Below are positions 48,301-59,427 of a stretch of 64,000 nucleotides of DNA, piece after piece (within the stretch, counting starts at the first letter, position 1; every line of letters begins with the position of its first letter). The stretch is from Nipponacmea schrenckii. Lineage: Eukaryota; Mollusca; Gastropoda; Lottiidae. The position numbers were made by a program, and so were the translations under genes. The notes beneath the pieces are model-generated. The model ran no database searches, was not told the DNA's origin, and worked only from the letters and a program-made list of their open reading frames with translations. Where the stretch lies: positions 12,369,398 through 12,433,397 of the forward strand of contig JAUJPP010000003.1 in the NCBI GenBank assembly GCA_030562195.1, given 5' to 3'.

Positions 48301-49592
48301 TGGTACTATTTTTTTGTAAATTCTCCAATTGACATGATCTTAAACTATTCAAAAGAGTGCATCGTACACTGTAAGACCGTGAAAGTACTTGCACATTTCT
48401 TGAACTAAATTGTTTCGTCAAAACTGTAAAGAAAAGCATTAGGTATAATACATATACACTAGTAAACCTTCTTTAATAAATACGTTTTTCATCCTTGCTA
48501 AGATTGTTTCAAGAATACAGGCCCTTGTTTCATGTATGAACCGGGTTCATTGAACCCTGAAGGTTAACTTTAATTTCAATCATCAGAAATTTTACCAATA
48601 ACTTATATTAATTGGAATTATAAGCTATAACCTTATTTCAAACTTCTTATAGTGTATTATTAGCACAGGTAAAAATTAATGTCCTGGGGAAAAAATGAAA
48701 TCAGATAATATCTTTTATGAATAAATGATTCAAGCCTACCTTACTCACTGCATTGGAAAACTGATAGTATGGTAAGTAGGCTATTAGTCCAAAACTTGCT
48801 GACTCTATTCCCAACCTCTTATAGCTTTTTGCACAGACATGGCTAGGGGAGAGTCAGAAAAACTAGGCAACAAAATGTAACCCTGTAACGTCGGAGTTTT
48901 TTAATGCGCACACAATTTGAGATGGCGACTGAGCAATTGAAATTCTTAAAAAAACTTCGATGCAACCATAGGCGTGACATGAGTGGTGTAGGGGGATAAT
49001 GATGGTATGACTGAACTACAAAAACATCCATCTTTCCAAATAAATCGAGGTTTGGTGGATTTGAGGAATGTAAATGCATTTTAAAAAATCTATCTGACTC
49101 TTTCTACCCCAGTATATCTGTCCAAATATCAGTAAGGAAGTATAGGACTAGTAATACATAGGCTATAAATATAATATACTAGGCCTATGATGTATAAAAC
49201 ATACCGGTAATGAAAAAGAAGGACAGGATGGTCAACAAGTTTGTTGAAGCTACTCTACATAAATATTCAATTTTTATACAAAAATTTATGAGCAGATTCT
49301 TGTCTCTTCTTCAAACAAAGTTTGTTGTAGAGTAAGCCTAAATAAGTATCGACTCATGCTGAGCACAGTACTAGTAGCCTACCTACGACTCCGACCGACA
49401 TAGTGCGAATCACAATGGTAGGCCATACATTCTTTAGCTTTTTGAAATCATTTCATTTTTTCACATGAATTCCCACTGAAATATAACATAAAAGCCTAAA
49501 ACACATATTTTACCAGCTAAATTGTTTCTGAATAAACAATTATTATTAGAAGCTATCTTCAAAACAGAAAATCCTTTCCAAATGGTAGCCAT
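45315..49592 (-). CDS. MRPL21: Mitochondrial ribosomal protein bL21m
   Basis: Component of the large subunit of the mitochondrial ribosome. Seven coding exons with consistent phases give 229 residues (human about 205): 49514-49592, 48252-48423, 47988-48040, 46938-47101, 46520-46572, 45668-45771, 45315-45379. ATG at 49590-49592; TGA at 45315-45317. The N-terminus (MATIWKGFSVLKIAS) is basic and hydroxylated, as in a mitochondrial targeting signal. The L21 core is SRLFAVVQVNGRQFKITAED, SGDRIRLEKVLIVGGKDFTM and IGRPLLSRDQVKIEATVVEK, followed by the basic YRKRNRVRKF and an atypical C-terminus (LKRQLQTMVVINSIQVN). A poly-serine stretch lies in exon 2. Pearl-like and palindromic insertions occupy two introns. 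Confidence 0.93.
45981..46466. mobile_element. SINE-like insertion with 15-bp target duplication
   Basis: A 486-bp insertion bracketed by perfect direct repeats CAAGCTTTAGTGAAA (45966-45980 and 46467-46481). It contains a tRNA-like region (46043-46134, minus) and a large palindrome. The sequence beginning CAATATTTTCGTTATTGG occurs at its left end and again near 46282, and inverted near 46425. The long target duplication suggests retroposition by target-primed reverse transcription. It lies in the MRPL21 intron 45772-46519. Confidence 0.72.
46043..46134 (-). repeat. tRNA-derived SINE promoter region
   Basis: On the minus strand the sequence begins TGGCCGAGTGGTCTAAACGG, matching an RNA polymerase III A box (TGGCCGAGTGG). 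About 60 nt later it has GGTTTGGAACC, a near B box (consensus GGTTCGANTCC). The spacing and acceptor-like ends resemble a class II (Leu/Ser) tRNA. The B box is mutated and no clean anticodon arm was found, so this is called SINE-derived and not a functional tRNA. Confidence 0.6.
46241..46468. repeat. 228-bp near-perfect palindrome
   Basis: The left arm starts TGAGATGATTCAATGTCATT and continues TAGAAAGTGGTGTTGCAAC. The right arm ends with the complement (GTTGCAACACCACTTTCTA...AATCATCTCA). The centre is near 46355. Arms are about 90% identical by eye. The transcript could form a long hairpin. Confidence 0.8.
47149..47945 (+). mobile_element. Pearl-like element(s) in MRPL21 intron
   Basis: A first start GAAAGCTTGCCAGGCAAG at about 47151 is followed by ATACGCTCACTGGCAACATT. 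A second start, GATAGCTGGTCAGGGAAG then ATCTACGCCCACTT, lies at about 47355. Diverged core units follow, then a short GGACAAACAGACATGGG tract and a degenerate terminal ATATACGCTTCACATTTAAT. The ACGG microsatellite is nearly lost, suggesting an older copy. Confidence 0.6.
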
Positions 49593-52539
49593 TTTGCTAT
49601 TGCGAGTTGCCTCCCTTGCTAAATAAAGTGGGTTTAGAAAACAAACCACAAACACGATCTTTCTAAGCACTGTTCAAGGTCACAAACGGAACGTGAACAT
49701 CTCTGAGTCTTGGGAGACGCGGGGAAGGAGGCGTAGAAACTCGGATACAACCACGAGTTAAATCAGAGACAACTTCAAGTAACCCGGGCCCAATATATTA
49801 TTGAAATAAAGATGATATCGATATCGTTATCATTTTGTTTTTGATGGTTTCGAATTCCTGATCACACAATCGGAACGTACGATTGGAACTTCCTTTAAAC
49901 ATGGTTTCGGTAGTAAGCGAACCGAGATCAGCGGTAAATCTAGACCCGATTAAACAATTAACAAATTAATTAATTGAAAGTGAAATACATGTTGTTTTTT
50001 TTACGATACATATTATTCTATAATCAATGAAATAAACGAAAAAAAAAAAAACTGTTCGATGCCCGACTTACGAAATTTTGTTTGTCGCCACATTTTATGA
50101 ATAGTGTTGCACTTGTTTGACTGTCTGTTTGGAATTTGCGGCGTGTTCGATGCTTTCAACGTGTCAGTTTCTATTAAATTGGAAGTGTTGCCCCGGGAGC
50201 AAAAATCGAATGCAACCACCTCGCGGACTCTCGTAAATATGCCCTGCTCACTTGATGTCCTTCAACATTTCAGAGACAAAAACTGCTCTACAGCATTCTA
50301 TATTGCTATCCAATTTCGACTCATAGAGAAAATAACTTTGTTTTCATGGCTATATCGTACATTTTGAGGCAACCAGAATGTAAATAACAATGATTAATCT
50401 TTATTAGAATGACCTAAAAATGACCTTTTGGACTAAAGATATAATAACGGCATCGGTAAATTTTTACCCGGGTTGACTGGATGAAAAATAAATTGATCTG
50501 CTACCTTATCAAAAAAAAATAGTTATGTCATTTTACAAAATAAATCTAGATTTTGGCTCGTATCCACCTACAAATTTAAAGATGCACTATGCACAATTTT
50601 TAATATCGAAATTGTTGTAAATTATACTTTTATAATAAAGATATTCTATCGATCAACGTTTATTTGTCTTAAAAGTGTTAATAATAAACTAGTTCATCAT
50701 ATTCAATAATTTGTTATTCATCCTCTCTTCATAATACAATGGAAATTTGTTTGATGCATAAAATTGGAATTAACGGGAGGGGCAAAATGGGAAAGGGCTA
50801 ATTGGAGTAAGGGATAAATAGGAATAAAGGGCCGATATAAGAAGAAATGGGACAGGGGCAAAATGAAAAAGGGTAAAATGGAAAAAGGCAAAAAGAACAT
50901 CTACGGAATAGCTCTGCAACTGCTGAATTCATTTTTCATTGTGTGCATATCGTGTTATTCATCATGGCTGTATTTGGGATACCCTGATGTGTGTTGCGCA
51001 TTGGTATCTGGAATCGTCCACGGTTCTTTGTTCCTTAATCTTTTGAAGGCCGGGACACAGTTTGGTGCAGAACTTTTGTTGTTTTCAATATAAATAAAAC
51101 AAAATGTCAAAAGTTGCAGAACGAAGCACCGAAGCTCGTTTGCAGAGCCATGATCTTAAGCTGCTTAAAAATTGCACACAATTACCCTGAATAATCTGGT
51201 TCACTTCACGTAAGCCAATTTTGAAGGCAGTGTTTAAGTGCAGCCTTAAAAAGCGTAAAGATAATAAATAATATGCAGGTCCCCCAAGCTCGAAAGTACA
51301 ACACTGTTTGACGATATCTTTATGTTTACATTACAAATAAAAAAGTATACATCAAAATAGCTCCAACGAAACCATAACAAAAAATATTAACAATTACACT
51401 TTTGTTTCCTCATAGAACTGTCTGCTCATAAAATTTCATTTGACCCACAGAAAGTTTGATTAATATTTAAGAATTTCTAAAGGGAATAGTACAAGATAAA
51501 CAGAATTCTTTTATTTAATAGATTGATGTAATAAACTCGTTGTCTAATGCGAATTTTGAACAAACCATAGAATCCCAACAAGGATCAGACATTAACAAAC
51601 AATATTCTGTAGTCAAATATTTTACTATAGACTGTAAACATCAATTTTAACTCCTATACCTCGAGTCTGGTATAATATGAAACAATGTATGAAATGACAA
51701 ATGTTTCTGAAAGAAATGCAATGTCTTTGGTAAACTAGAAATATGGGTAATGATTGGGATCTGTTGTAGGCCCTATTTACAGTTAAGAATACAAAAAACC
51801 ATCTCAATCCATGTTAGTATATTGAAAATGAATGTTGTTAACACAGTCTTGTATCCAGGATGCATATCCTGTAGAATATCACAGATTGTTTTAGGTGTCC
51901 CTGAGATTAATTTATCCAATTGTCACTCCACATGTGATAGAAAATATCTACCCGTACCAAACTCTTCGATCCATTTGTAGCGTTCAGATAATACACATTC
52001 ATAGACTAATTTCAAATGTCTAAAACCTTCCCCCTAACACTTCATTTTTGACCATATCTAGTAGGATTTCTTAAAGATCTGGTTTCCTCAAGTGTTTTGA
52101 CATTTTCCACCTCCCACATCTTTATACTAACAGTTCTTCCTGAAATTACAAATATTCTGTTGCAAATTTTTCCAGTAGCAGACAAATGCTTATCAGAATG
52201 ACGTATACTAAAATTCATAGCATAGTCTCTACTTCTGACATAGGCCAGTGCTTCTATATTCACCATAAACCAACTATATAGTAAATGTATAATTATAATA
52301 TTTGCACCAATATTCACGGGTAATCTTTGAAAGAACGAGAAAATACATATCTTATCATATACAGCCAAACAACATACATCCATATATCATTTTTTTTTGT
52401 AAATGTGATTACACGCACGAAACTCTTAATGTATGGGTAACTACTCTCGCAATATGAAGATTTATTTGATTAATTAGTATCATCAGTGATTGCCGATAGA
52501 ATTAATTAATAACATGCTTTGGAACATTCATTGACTAAC
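49593..52539. other. Region upstream of MRPL21, no confident gene
   Basis: Includes a partial copy (50409-50480) of the repeat at 28785, and a related GCTGACTCTATTCCCAACC...GTCAGAAAAACTAGGC segment just below at 48795-48870. A plus-strand frame at 50863-51093 encodes a hydrophobic peptide (FFIVCISCYSSWLYLGYPD) that could be a membrane-protein exon, but I recognise no family. CCAGTGCTTCTATATTC at 52248-52262 is again a Penelope-like 3' trace. Confidence 0.4.
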
Positions 52540-52717
52540 CTGACTTTTTAACCATCTTGTAGATTGTCGCAACTAAAGCTGCCATGCAAAACAACATAGT
52601 TGCATATAGTACACACATTACTAAAGCAACGATTCCTTTTACAGCAAAAGTATCTTTTGCTACTGGACTTGGGTTTGCAAATCTCCTACTCGACTGTCTC
52701 GCCATAACTGTCTGCAT
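52540..52717 (-). CDS. 5' coding exon of unidentified single-pass membrane protein
   Basis: Begins at ATG 52715-52717, just inside an exon whose 3' splice site (TTTTATTTTTCAG) lies at about 52730. It ends at a good 5' splice site CAG/GTTAGT (52540). The 59 residues comprise a basic cytosolic-like N-terminus (MQTVMARQSSRRFANPSPVA), one transmembrane helix of about 23 residues (VKGIVALVMCVLYATMLFCM...) and KMVKKS, consistent with a type II or tail-less single-pass protein. The following exon was not found, so family and length are unknown. Confidence 0.5.
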
Positions 52718-53460
52718 TTTGTCTTCTACTGAAAAATAAAACACAAACAAATTGTAAACATATTTACTTAAATTGTTGGCCCGAGGACATGTCCAGTTTA
52801 TATCCAAATATAAAGTTGACCTTTGGCTTTGAGCAATTGAGCCTCTTCAATGTCCACTCAGACTTGCCGGTAAAAAGTATGAATAAAAGGCTACAATTAC
52901 GGTATAGAACAAAATAACAATTTACATCTTATGGTCTGAATTCTTTCTGAGTTTTAACTATATCCTTTGGTCAACCATGCTCATAATCAGTCTAAATAAT
53001 AGTCCGACTAGATTGTTATTTATAATAGTCCATATTGACATGCTCAACAACATGTACAGAACAATCACGTGGTCGCGGTGTGATTATAATAACCTTGACA
53101 TTAACGAGCCGGCACAGCTGATAGCAGGTCGAGTATTAATTTAAAAGAGGGTTTACCTCTGCCTGAAGGATCACAAAATAATATTTGTAAGGAGGGAAAT
53201 TATCATAGAGTAAGTGTATCTAACGTACATAAAACCAGCTAATGATAAGATTTTAATAGGCTAATACTAGTCCTATCCATTGTTAAATCAACATTCTCTT
53301 AAGACACAATTAGGGAGATACAACATGAATTATACATAAAAAGAAACGGTAGAATAGGTATGCTGTATAAACTTTAACTTATCAAAATGTACAGTTTAAG
53401 GATACTCAAAGTCGTGAATTAAGACTGCCTTGTCCGAAAAACTTAGGGAAAATTCTGATC

Positions 53461-53960
53461 NNNNNNNNNNNNNNNNNNNNNNNNNNNNNNNNNNNNNNNN
53501 NNNNNNNNNNNNNNNNNNNNNNNNNNNNNNNNNNNNNNNNNNNNNNNNNNNNNNNNNNNNNNNNNNNNNNNNNNNNNNNNNNNNNNNNNNNNNNNNNNNN
53601 NNNNNNNNNNNNNNNNNNNNNNNNNNNNNNNNNNNNNNNNNNNNNNNNNNNNNNNNNNNNNNNNNNNNNNNNNNNNNNNNNNNNNNNNNNNNNNNNNNNN
53701 NNNNNNNNNNNNNNNNNNNNNNNNNNNNNNNNNNNNNNNNNNNNNNNNNNNNNNNNNNNNNNNNNNNNNNNNNNNNNNNNNNNNNNNNNNNNNNNNNNNN
53801 NNNNNNNNNNNNNNNNNNNNNNNNNNNNNNNNNNNNNNNNNNNNNNNNNNNNNNNNNNNNNNNNNNNNNNNNNNNNNNNNNNNNNNNNNNNNNNNNNNNN
53901 NNNNNNNNNNNNNNNNNNNNNNNNNNNNNNNNNNNNNNNNNNNNNNNNNNNNNNNNNNNN
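53461..53960. other. Assembly gap, 500 N
   Basis: Exactly 500 Ns, probably a placeholder of unknown true size. The open frame spanning it is meaningless. Confidence 0.99.
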
Positions 53961-54290
53961 CTACAATTCTACAGCTAAAATGCCTCTGTTATTGTGGAAC
54001 GCTTTTATAAAGAACTCCAGGATGAATTCCCTAATATCTATACCAAACGTTAAGTGACTGCTAACAAAAGGAATAAAAATCTGAGTAATATTCTTGTACA
54101 TGGTAGATTAGATCCCCTTTCCTTATCTCCCTGGTGTAATCGCTTTGCATTTTTTTATTTAAATTGTTTTATCTTTATTTCTCCAGAAGTAGATAATTCG
54201 TATCAATTGATGTACACTGAAATTCGTAGCTTAGTCTCTACTTGTGACCTATGCCAGTGCTTCTATAGGAGAGCATCTCTTATAACACCC
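53961..54290 (+). mobile_element. Penelope-like 3' end next to the gap
   Basis: The plus strand reads ERFYKELQDEFPNIYTKR, a stop, then KRNKNLSNILVHGRLD. This matches the C-terminal tail of the element at 17165-17305 (HYKSLQEKFPHVYKQKMIVA). The non-coding tail matches 42900-43135. The body of the element presumably lies in the gap. Confidence 0.7.
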
Positions 54291-54440
54291 TTTACCAATT
54301 TTCACCAAAAGCCGTCAAGAATTGCACATTGTAGACTGTTTACCAGCCTAAATTTTTCCTATAGGGTTTATACCTGGGTGATAATGAACGCTCATATAAA
54401 GTTTCATTAAAATCCGTCAAAATTGCGTGGGGCGTATAGA
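54291..54440 (+). mobile_element. Short pearl-like fragment
   Basis: One core unit: CCAATTTTCACCAAAAGCCG, ATTGCACATTGTAGACTG, CTATAGGGTTTATACCTGGG, AAAGTTTCATTAAAATCCG. It ends in a degenerate GTGGGGCGTATAG. Confidence 0.5.
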
Positions 54441-55875
54441 AATGTGATAAAGTTTATATTTCAAGTTAATATAAAATAAAATATGGGATTATCAATTTCA
54501 AGGGAGGCAACTATCAACCTAGTTTTATTACAAGAAAAACGACTCAGTAGTTTGTATTTACAGAAGCCAAATACCCCTGTCGATCTCTATACAGATTTCT
54601 TTGTTTTTTGCTGGGTCCTGTCGTGATTACTACTTTCAAGTTCTTTACACCCGTCATCAAATGAAAAAATAAAGCATTGTCATGGTTTGTTACAAAAGGC
54701 ATATTTCTTTTAGGTAAATGAGCAATCAGAAGATCACAAATCCAGAAGATAAAAAATAACATTGTGTTTGTGTTACAATATAGACAAGAAAAGAAATTAC
54801 TTTTTTTGATGTCAATATAAAATATTTTAAAAAAAAACATTTATTTATATGTTTATTGATCAATGTTTGGGTTGTTTTTTGTGATCTACCTGACAACTTC
54901 CTTTTTAAAATATCGGCCAAATGGACGATAAAAAAAAAATTCAAATGGTATAACTAATGCGTCTTTACAATATCAAACCATATTACGAACATCGTCGTAT
55001 ACCTTAGCTGCAATAGTAGATTTTATTGTAGCCCGGGAGTTTTTAAATACGGTGATTTTGGTTGATTGTTCATAAGTCGATTAGATTCATTGACAGAACG
55101 TCTGCCGACGATAAGCCATAATGATTACACTTGTTACCTTTCAAACACCCTAATCACAAGTCTTTCTGTCGAGGCCTCTGTATTCGTAAATATCTAATCG
55201 CCTCTATACATGATGCAACAAATGTGGCTATTGCAGTCAATATATAAGACGAAAGTTCGAAAAGCTTGATACTGTGAAGATGTAACCTATGTCCAAGCCA
55301 ATTTTTTTTATATTGTCGGTATGCACTGCATCTTTTGATAATAAAGGTTGTTCATATATCTGTGAACTGGCTTACATTCTGTTTCAGCTATTTTTGAAAA
55401 TGACAACTCGTAAAAGCTGAAAATAAATATTTTCACTCATCGACGCAAATAGTTCGTTACTTAGTTTCTTTTGTTTTGAAATAAATAGGTTAAATACTGA
55501 CCTAAGTATGATAGTGTAAATAGATATTGTGTATTAAAATAACTGGTTATATTATAGTGGTAAGAAATGTAGAAAATGTATAAGTATTGTAAATTGTGCT
55601 ATAAAAATTCCAGTCTTGAAGAATGACAAAGCCAATTCCTAAGTCGTATAAGGTGTTCATTTGCGTTAATTTTTTAAACACTCTATTACAGACCTCTTCT
55701 TATAACACAACTATACTTGTAATCAAAACTTTAACCCTGTGCCAGTGCCTTTATTGAACAGTTACTTGTTACTTTCAATCACCCTAATCTCTGATACCTT
55801 GAAGACTTGCTATTATAATTGTACAAGCGTTAATATAGCTTATAAATCTAATGATGGTGTCCATTATACCGAGAC
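54441..55875. other. No recognisable feature
   Basis: AT-rich, with no exon-like segment or recognised repeat apart from GTGCCAGTGCCTTTATTGA near 55740, which resembles the Penelope-like 3' trace. The minus-strand frames at 54544-54944 are unremarkable. Confidence 0.4.
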
Positions 55876-56512
55876 TATGGAACGCCGTAACTGCCTTCTG
55901 TTAGTATTTTTGAATTATCAGCATCTTTTTGTATTATCAGCATCATCTTTTCGTATTATCATCTTTTTCTATTATCATCTTTTTGTATTATATGCATCAT
56001 CTTTTTGCAGTATCAGCATCTTTTTGTATTATCAGCATCATCTTTTCGTATTATCATCTTTTCGTATTATCATCTTTTTGCATTATAAGCATCATCTTTT
56101 TGCAGTATCAGCATCTTTTTGTATTATCAGCATCATCTTTTCGTATTATCATCTTTTTGTATTATCATCTTTTTGCATTATCAGTATCATCTTTTTGTAT
56201 TATCATCTTTTTGTATTATCATCATCATCTTTTTGTATTATCATCTTTTTGTATGATCATCTTTTCCGTAACTGGCCGTAGGTTTGCGAAAATCAACGGT
56301 AATCTTCGTAAGAAGTCCACGTAAATAAGATGCCGTAGACTAGGTTAATGAGTCTGCAGTGTCCGATGAATTTAGTGATGGCATTTACAGATATTTCTCC
56401 AATACTGATTATAAGGTAGAATGTCACGCTAAAGAAGTTGGAAGTAAGAACTCGCAGAAGTAGAAATGTAGAAAGTAAAAAATGATGGTCTGATGTAGAA
56501 AGCTGTTTAAAG

Positions 56513-56536
56513 GGGGTGGGGGTGGGGGTGGGGCAG
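56513..56536 (+). other. G-quadruplex-capable G tract
   Basis: Four runs of four or five G separated by single T (AAAGGGGGTGGGGGTGGGGG then TGGGG) in the loop of foldback element 1. This fits the canonical G3+ loop 1 pattern for a very stable quadruplex on the plus strand. Confidence 0.7.
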
Positions 56537-56932
56537 TAAACAGTCAAATATTTAAGCCTGAAGGAATATAGATTCAGAGGTAGGAAGTCAAAAGCTGGTT
56601 GGAAGTCTAGCAATAGGAAGTCGGACATGGTAATCAGATTTTAGGACGTTGGGAATCACGTATGAAGTTGAAAGTGACAGTCTGATGTAGGTTGTTGGAG
56701 GTCAGAAGTTCTATTTTCACGGGGGTTTAGAAAAATGAAAATGCTATGTTTTTTAAATGTGTTCTGACAAAGTCTGGCATGAAGAGAAAATTGAGAATCG
56801 TATTGCAGCTAATTCTCTAACAATGTCAAAATCATTTGCGTGACACTAAATTTGCTATCGTTAACTATTTGTGCTATGAATAAAAGAATTTGAATATTTC
56901 TATTGCACCAGTTTTTTATTATTACCATATGG

Positions 56933-57375
56933 TTAAATCTTCATGTAATTCCCTTTTGATATTGGATTTGTCTCAACATATTTTCCCCACTTCTTGGAAA
57001 TTGAAAATGCATCATTGACTTCAGATTTTAACTCAGTATCGTTAATTTGAGTAAAACTGCGAACGGATAAGTCAAAAAATGCCATTCGCCGATATACAGT
57101 TCTTTCCGATACAGATAGCAACTTTGAAATTTCAGATATTTTGAAACCTAATAAACTCTCTAACAATTGTTTTGATTCAAAACAATTCTGTTGTGTTTGC
57201 ATTCTGACTGGGCATATTTAATACATTCTGTTCCGATTTTCATCATATCTGAAGAATTTGATATCCCAAGGCATTCCATATCATATCTGGACAAATGGCA
57301 AACTAAATCAGGAGTTATTTTTTCTCTTTCAAAGGCAGTCGTATCCATTTTGACTAAATAAAAGTTGCGTCTCAT
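56933..57375 (-). pseudogene. HTH-domain ORF inside foldback element 1, frameshifted
   Basis: The frame at 57160-57375 (MDTTAFEREKITPDLVCHLS) passes by a one-base shift near 57170-57200 into the frame at 56933-57202. The latter reads LLGFKISEISKLLSVSERTV then YRRMAFFDLSVRSF. This is a helix-turn-helix of the kind found at the N-terminus of invertebrate integrase-core (rve) transposase-like proteins. The catalytic domain is missing. Because it sits in the element's loop it may be a remnant of the mobilising enzyme or captured sequence. About 145 residues in total if the shift is ignored. Confidence 0.6.
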
Positions 57376-57705
57376 TAACCTAGTCTACAACATCTTCTTT
57401 ACGTCGACTTTTACGAAGATTGACGTTGATTTCCGTAAACCTACGGCCAGTTACGGAAAAGATGATCATACAAAAAGATGATAATACAAAAAGATGATGC
57501 TGATAATACAAAAAGATGATAATACAAAAAGATGATGCATATAATACAAAAAGATGATAATACAAAAAGATGATAATACGAAAAGATGATGCTGATAATA
57601 CAAAAAGATGCTGATACTGCAAAAAGATGATGCTTATAATGCAAAAAGATGATAAAACGAAAAGATGATAATACGAAAAGATGATGCTGATAATACAAAA
57701 AGATG

Positions 57706-58128
57706 CTTATACTGCAAAAAGATGATGCATATAATACGAAAAGATGATAACCGAAAATGATGATAATACGAAAGGATGATGCTGATAATACAAAAAGATG
57801 CTGATACTGCAAAAATACTAACAGAAGGCAGTTACGGCGTTCCATACTTATACTGCAAAAAGATGATGCATATAATACGAAAAGATGATAACCGAAAATG
57901 ATGATAATACGAAAGGATGATGCTGATAATACAAAAAGATGCTGATACTGCAAAAATACTAACAGAAGGCAGTTACGGCGTTCCATACTTATACTGCAAA
58001 AAGATGATGCATATAATACGAAAAGATGATAACCGAAAATGATGATAATACGAAAGGATGATGCTGATAATACAAAAAGATGCTGATACTGCAAAAATAC
58101 TAACAGAAGGCAGTTACGGCGTTCCATA
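57706..58128 (-). repeat. Three tandem 141-bp copies of the foldback terminus
   Basis: CAGTTACGGCGTTCCATA occurs ending near 57846, 57987 and 58128, each 141 bp apart. The intervening sequence repeats nearly identically and encodes a 47-residue repeat on the minus strand. So the terminal end of element 1's right arm has been tandemly triplicated; the left arm has one copy. Confidence 0.85.
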
Positions 58129-58242
58129 GAGACCCTTGGAAGTGATCATCTAGTTATAGATATTACTGGTAACGGCCATATGGATTCGTCCTCGATTATC
58201 CAGTCTGACCAGTTCGACTCTGTCGGATACGGATGCCTATAA

Positions 58243-59419
58243 GGCCATTCATTTTTTTTTTTTTTTAATTTTCAAGTTAGTAACTTGAATTTTCAAGTTA
58301 GTATCTTGAATTTTCAAGTTAGTAACTTGAATTTTCAAGTTATTAACTTGAATTTTCAAGTTAGTTTCTTGAATTTTCATGTTAGTATCTTGAATTTTCA
58401 ATATCTCCAATCATACTATACCCATCCTTTCCAACTAGCATACCTCTCATCATACCATACCCACCAATTCCAACTAGCAAACCCCCATCATACCATACCC
58501 GTCCATTCCAACAAGCATACCTCCCCTCATACCATACCCATCCATTACAACTAACCTAACTCATATCATACCATACCCACCCATTACAACAGGCCTAGCA
58601 TACAATTTACCAATTCCACCATGCATACCTCCCATCACACCATACCCACCACCTCCCATCATACCATACCCACCCAGAGGTATGCTAGTTGTAATGAGTG
58701 GGTATAGTATGATGGGAGGTATGCTACTTGGAATGGGTGGGTATGGGATGCATGGACAGTGGAATGGGTGGGTATGGTATGATGTGAGGTATGCTAATTG
58801 GAATGGGTGGGTATGGTATGATGGGGGATATGGTTAGTGGAATTGGTAGATTGTATGTTAGGCCTGTTGTAATAGGTGGGTATGGTATGATAGGAGTATG
58901 CTAGTTGGAATGGGTGGGTATGGTATGATGGGAGGTATGCTAGTTGGAATGGATGGGTATAGTATGCTTGGAGATATTGAAAATTCAAGATACTAACATG
59001 AAAATTATATGCTTAGTGGAATTGGTAGATTGTATGATAGGCCTGTTGTAATGGGTGGGTATGGTATGATAGGAGGTATGCTTAGTGGAATAGTTAGATT
59101 GTATGATAGGCCAGTTGGAATGGGTGCGTATAATGTAGGTATGCTAGTTGGAATTGGTGGGTATAGTATGATACTAACTTGAAAATTCAAGATACTAACT
59201 TGAAAATTCAAGATACTAACTTGAAAATTCAAGATACTAACTTGAAAATTCAAGATACTAACTTGAAAATTCAAGTTATTAACTTGAAAATTCAAGATAC
59301 TAACTTGAAAATTCAAGATACTAACTTGAAAATTCAAGATACTAACTTGAAAATTCAAGTTACTAACTTGAAAATTCAAGTTACTTACTTGAAAATTTAA
59401 AAAAAAAAAATGAATGGCC
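58243..59419. mobile_element. Foldback element 2, 21-bp repeat arms and nested minisatellite palindrome
   Basis: Ends GGCCATTCATTTTTT and AAAAAATGAATGGCC(C). TAA lies immediately outside the left end, and CTAA follows the right end, so a TAA duplication (PIF/Harbinger style) is possible with one extra C. The arms are tandem 21-bp units (TTCAAGTTAGTATCTTGAAT), about six copies at 58268-58400 and about ten inverted at 59172-59400. Inside is a second inverted layer of 35-40-bp units (TATGGTATGATGGGAGGTAT, GCTAGTTGGAATGGGTGGG), switching strand near 58675. Confidence 0.82.
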
Positions 59420-59427
59420 CTAATACT

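Larger units (their letters stand above)
55876..58128. mobile_element. Foldback element 1 with satellite-built inverted repeats and 5-bp target duplication
   Basis: Outermost ends are TATGGAACGCCGTAACTGCC and GGCAGTTACGGCGTTCCATA, flanked on both sides by GAGAC (55871-55875 and 58129-58133). The left arm (55876-56352, 477 bp) and right arm (57371-58128, 758 bp) are inverted copies. Each consists mostly of a short tandem unit (CATCTTTTTGTATTATCATC and its complement) and an inner unique part ending GTAGACTAGGTTAATGAG. The loop (56353-57370) contains a broken HTH-type ORF. The layout is that of foldback/Galileo-like elements. Superfamily not assigned. Confidence 0.85.

Noticed and set aside
50863..51093. 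76-codon hydrophobic plus-strand ORF as a gene
   Set aside because: Preceded by purine-rich low-complexity sequence; no recognised family, splice context or repeat relation. Noted only under the intergenic entry.
53430..53978. Open frame of 182 codons
   Set aside because: It reads through 500 Ns of the assembly gap.
55739..56324. Long S/F/I/Y-rich ORFs of 131-180 codons
   Set aside because: They are translations of the CATCTTTTTGTATTATCATC satellite in foldback 1's left arm.
57441..58127. 228-codon minus-strand ORF with a 47-residue repeat
   Set aside because: It is the right arm of foldback 1. The periodicity is that of the 141-bp tandem DNA repeat, and no promoter or family resemblance supports a protein.
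59172..59400. CRISPR-like array of 21-bp repeats
   Set aside because: Units are contiguous tandem copies without unique spacers, in a eukaryotic genome, and mirrored at 58268-58400.
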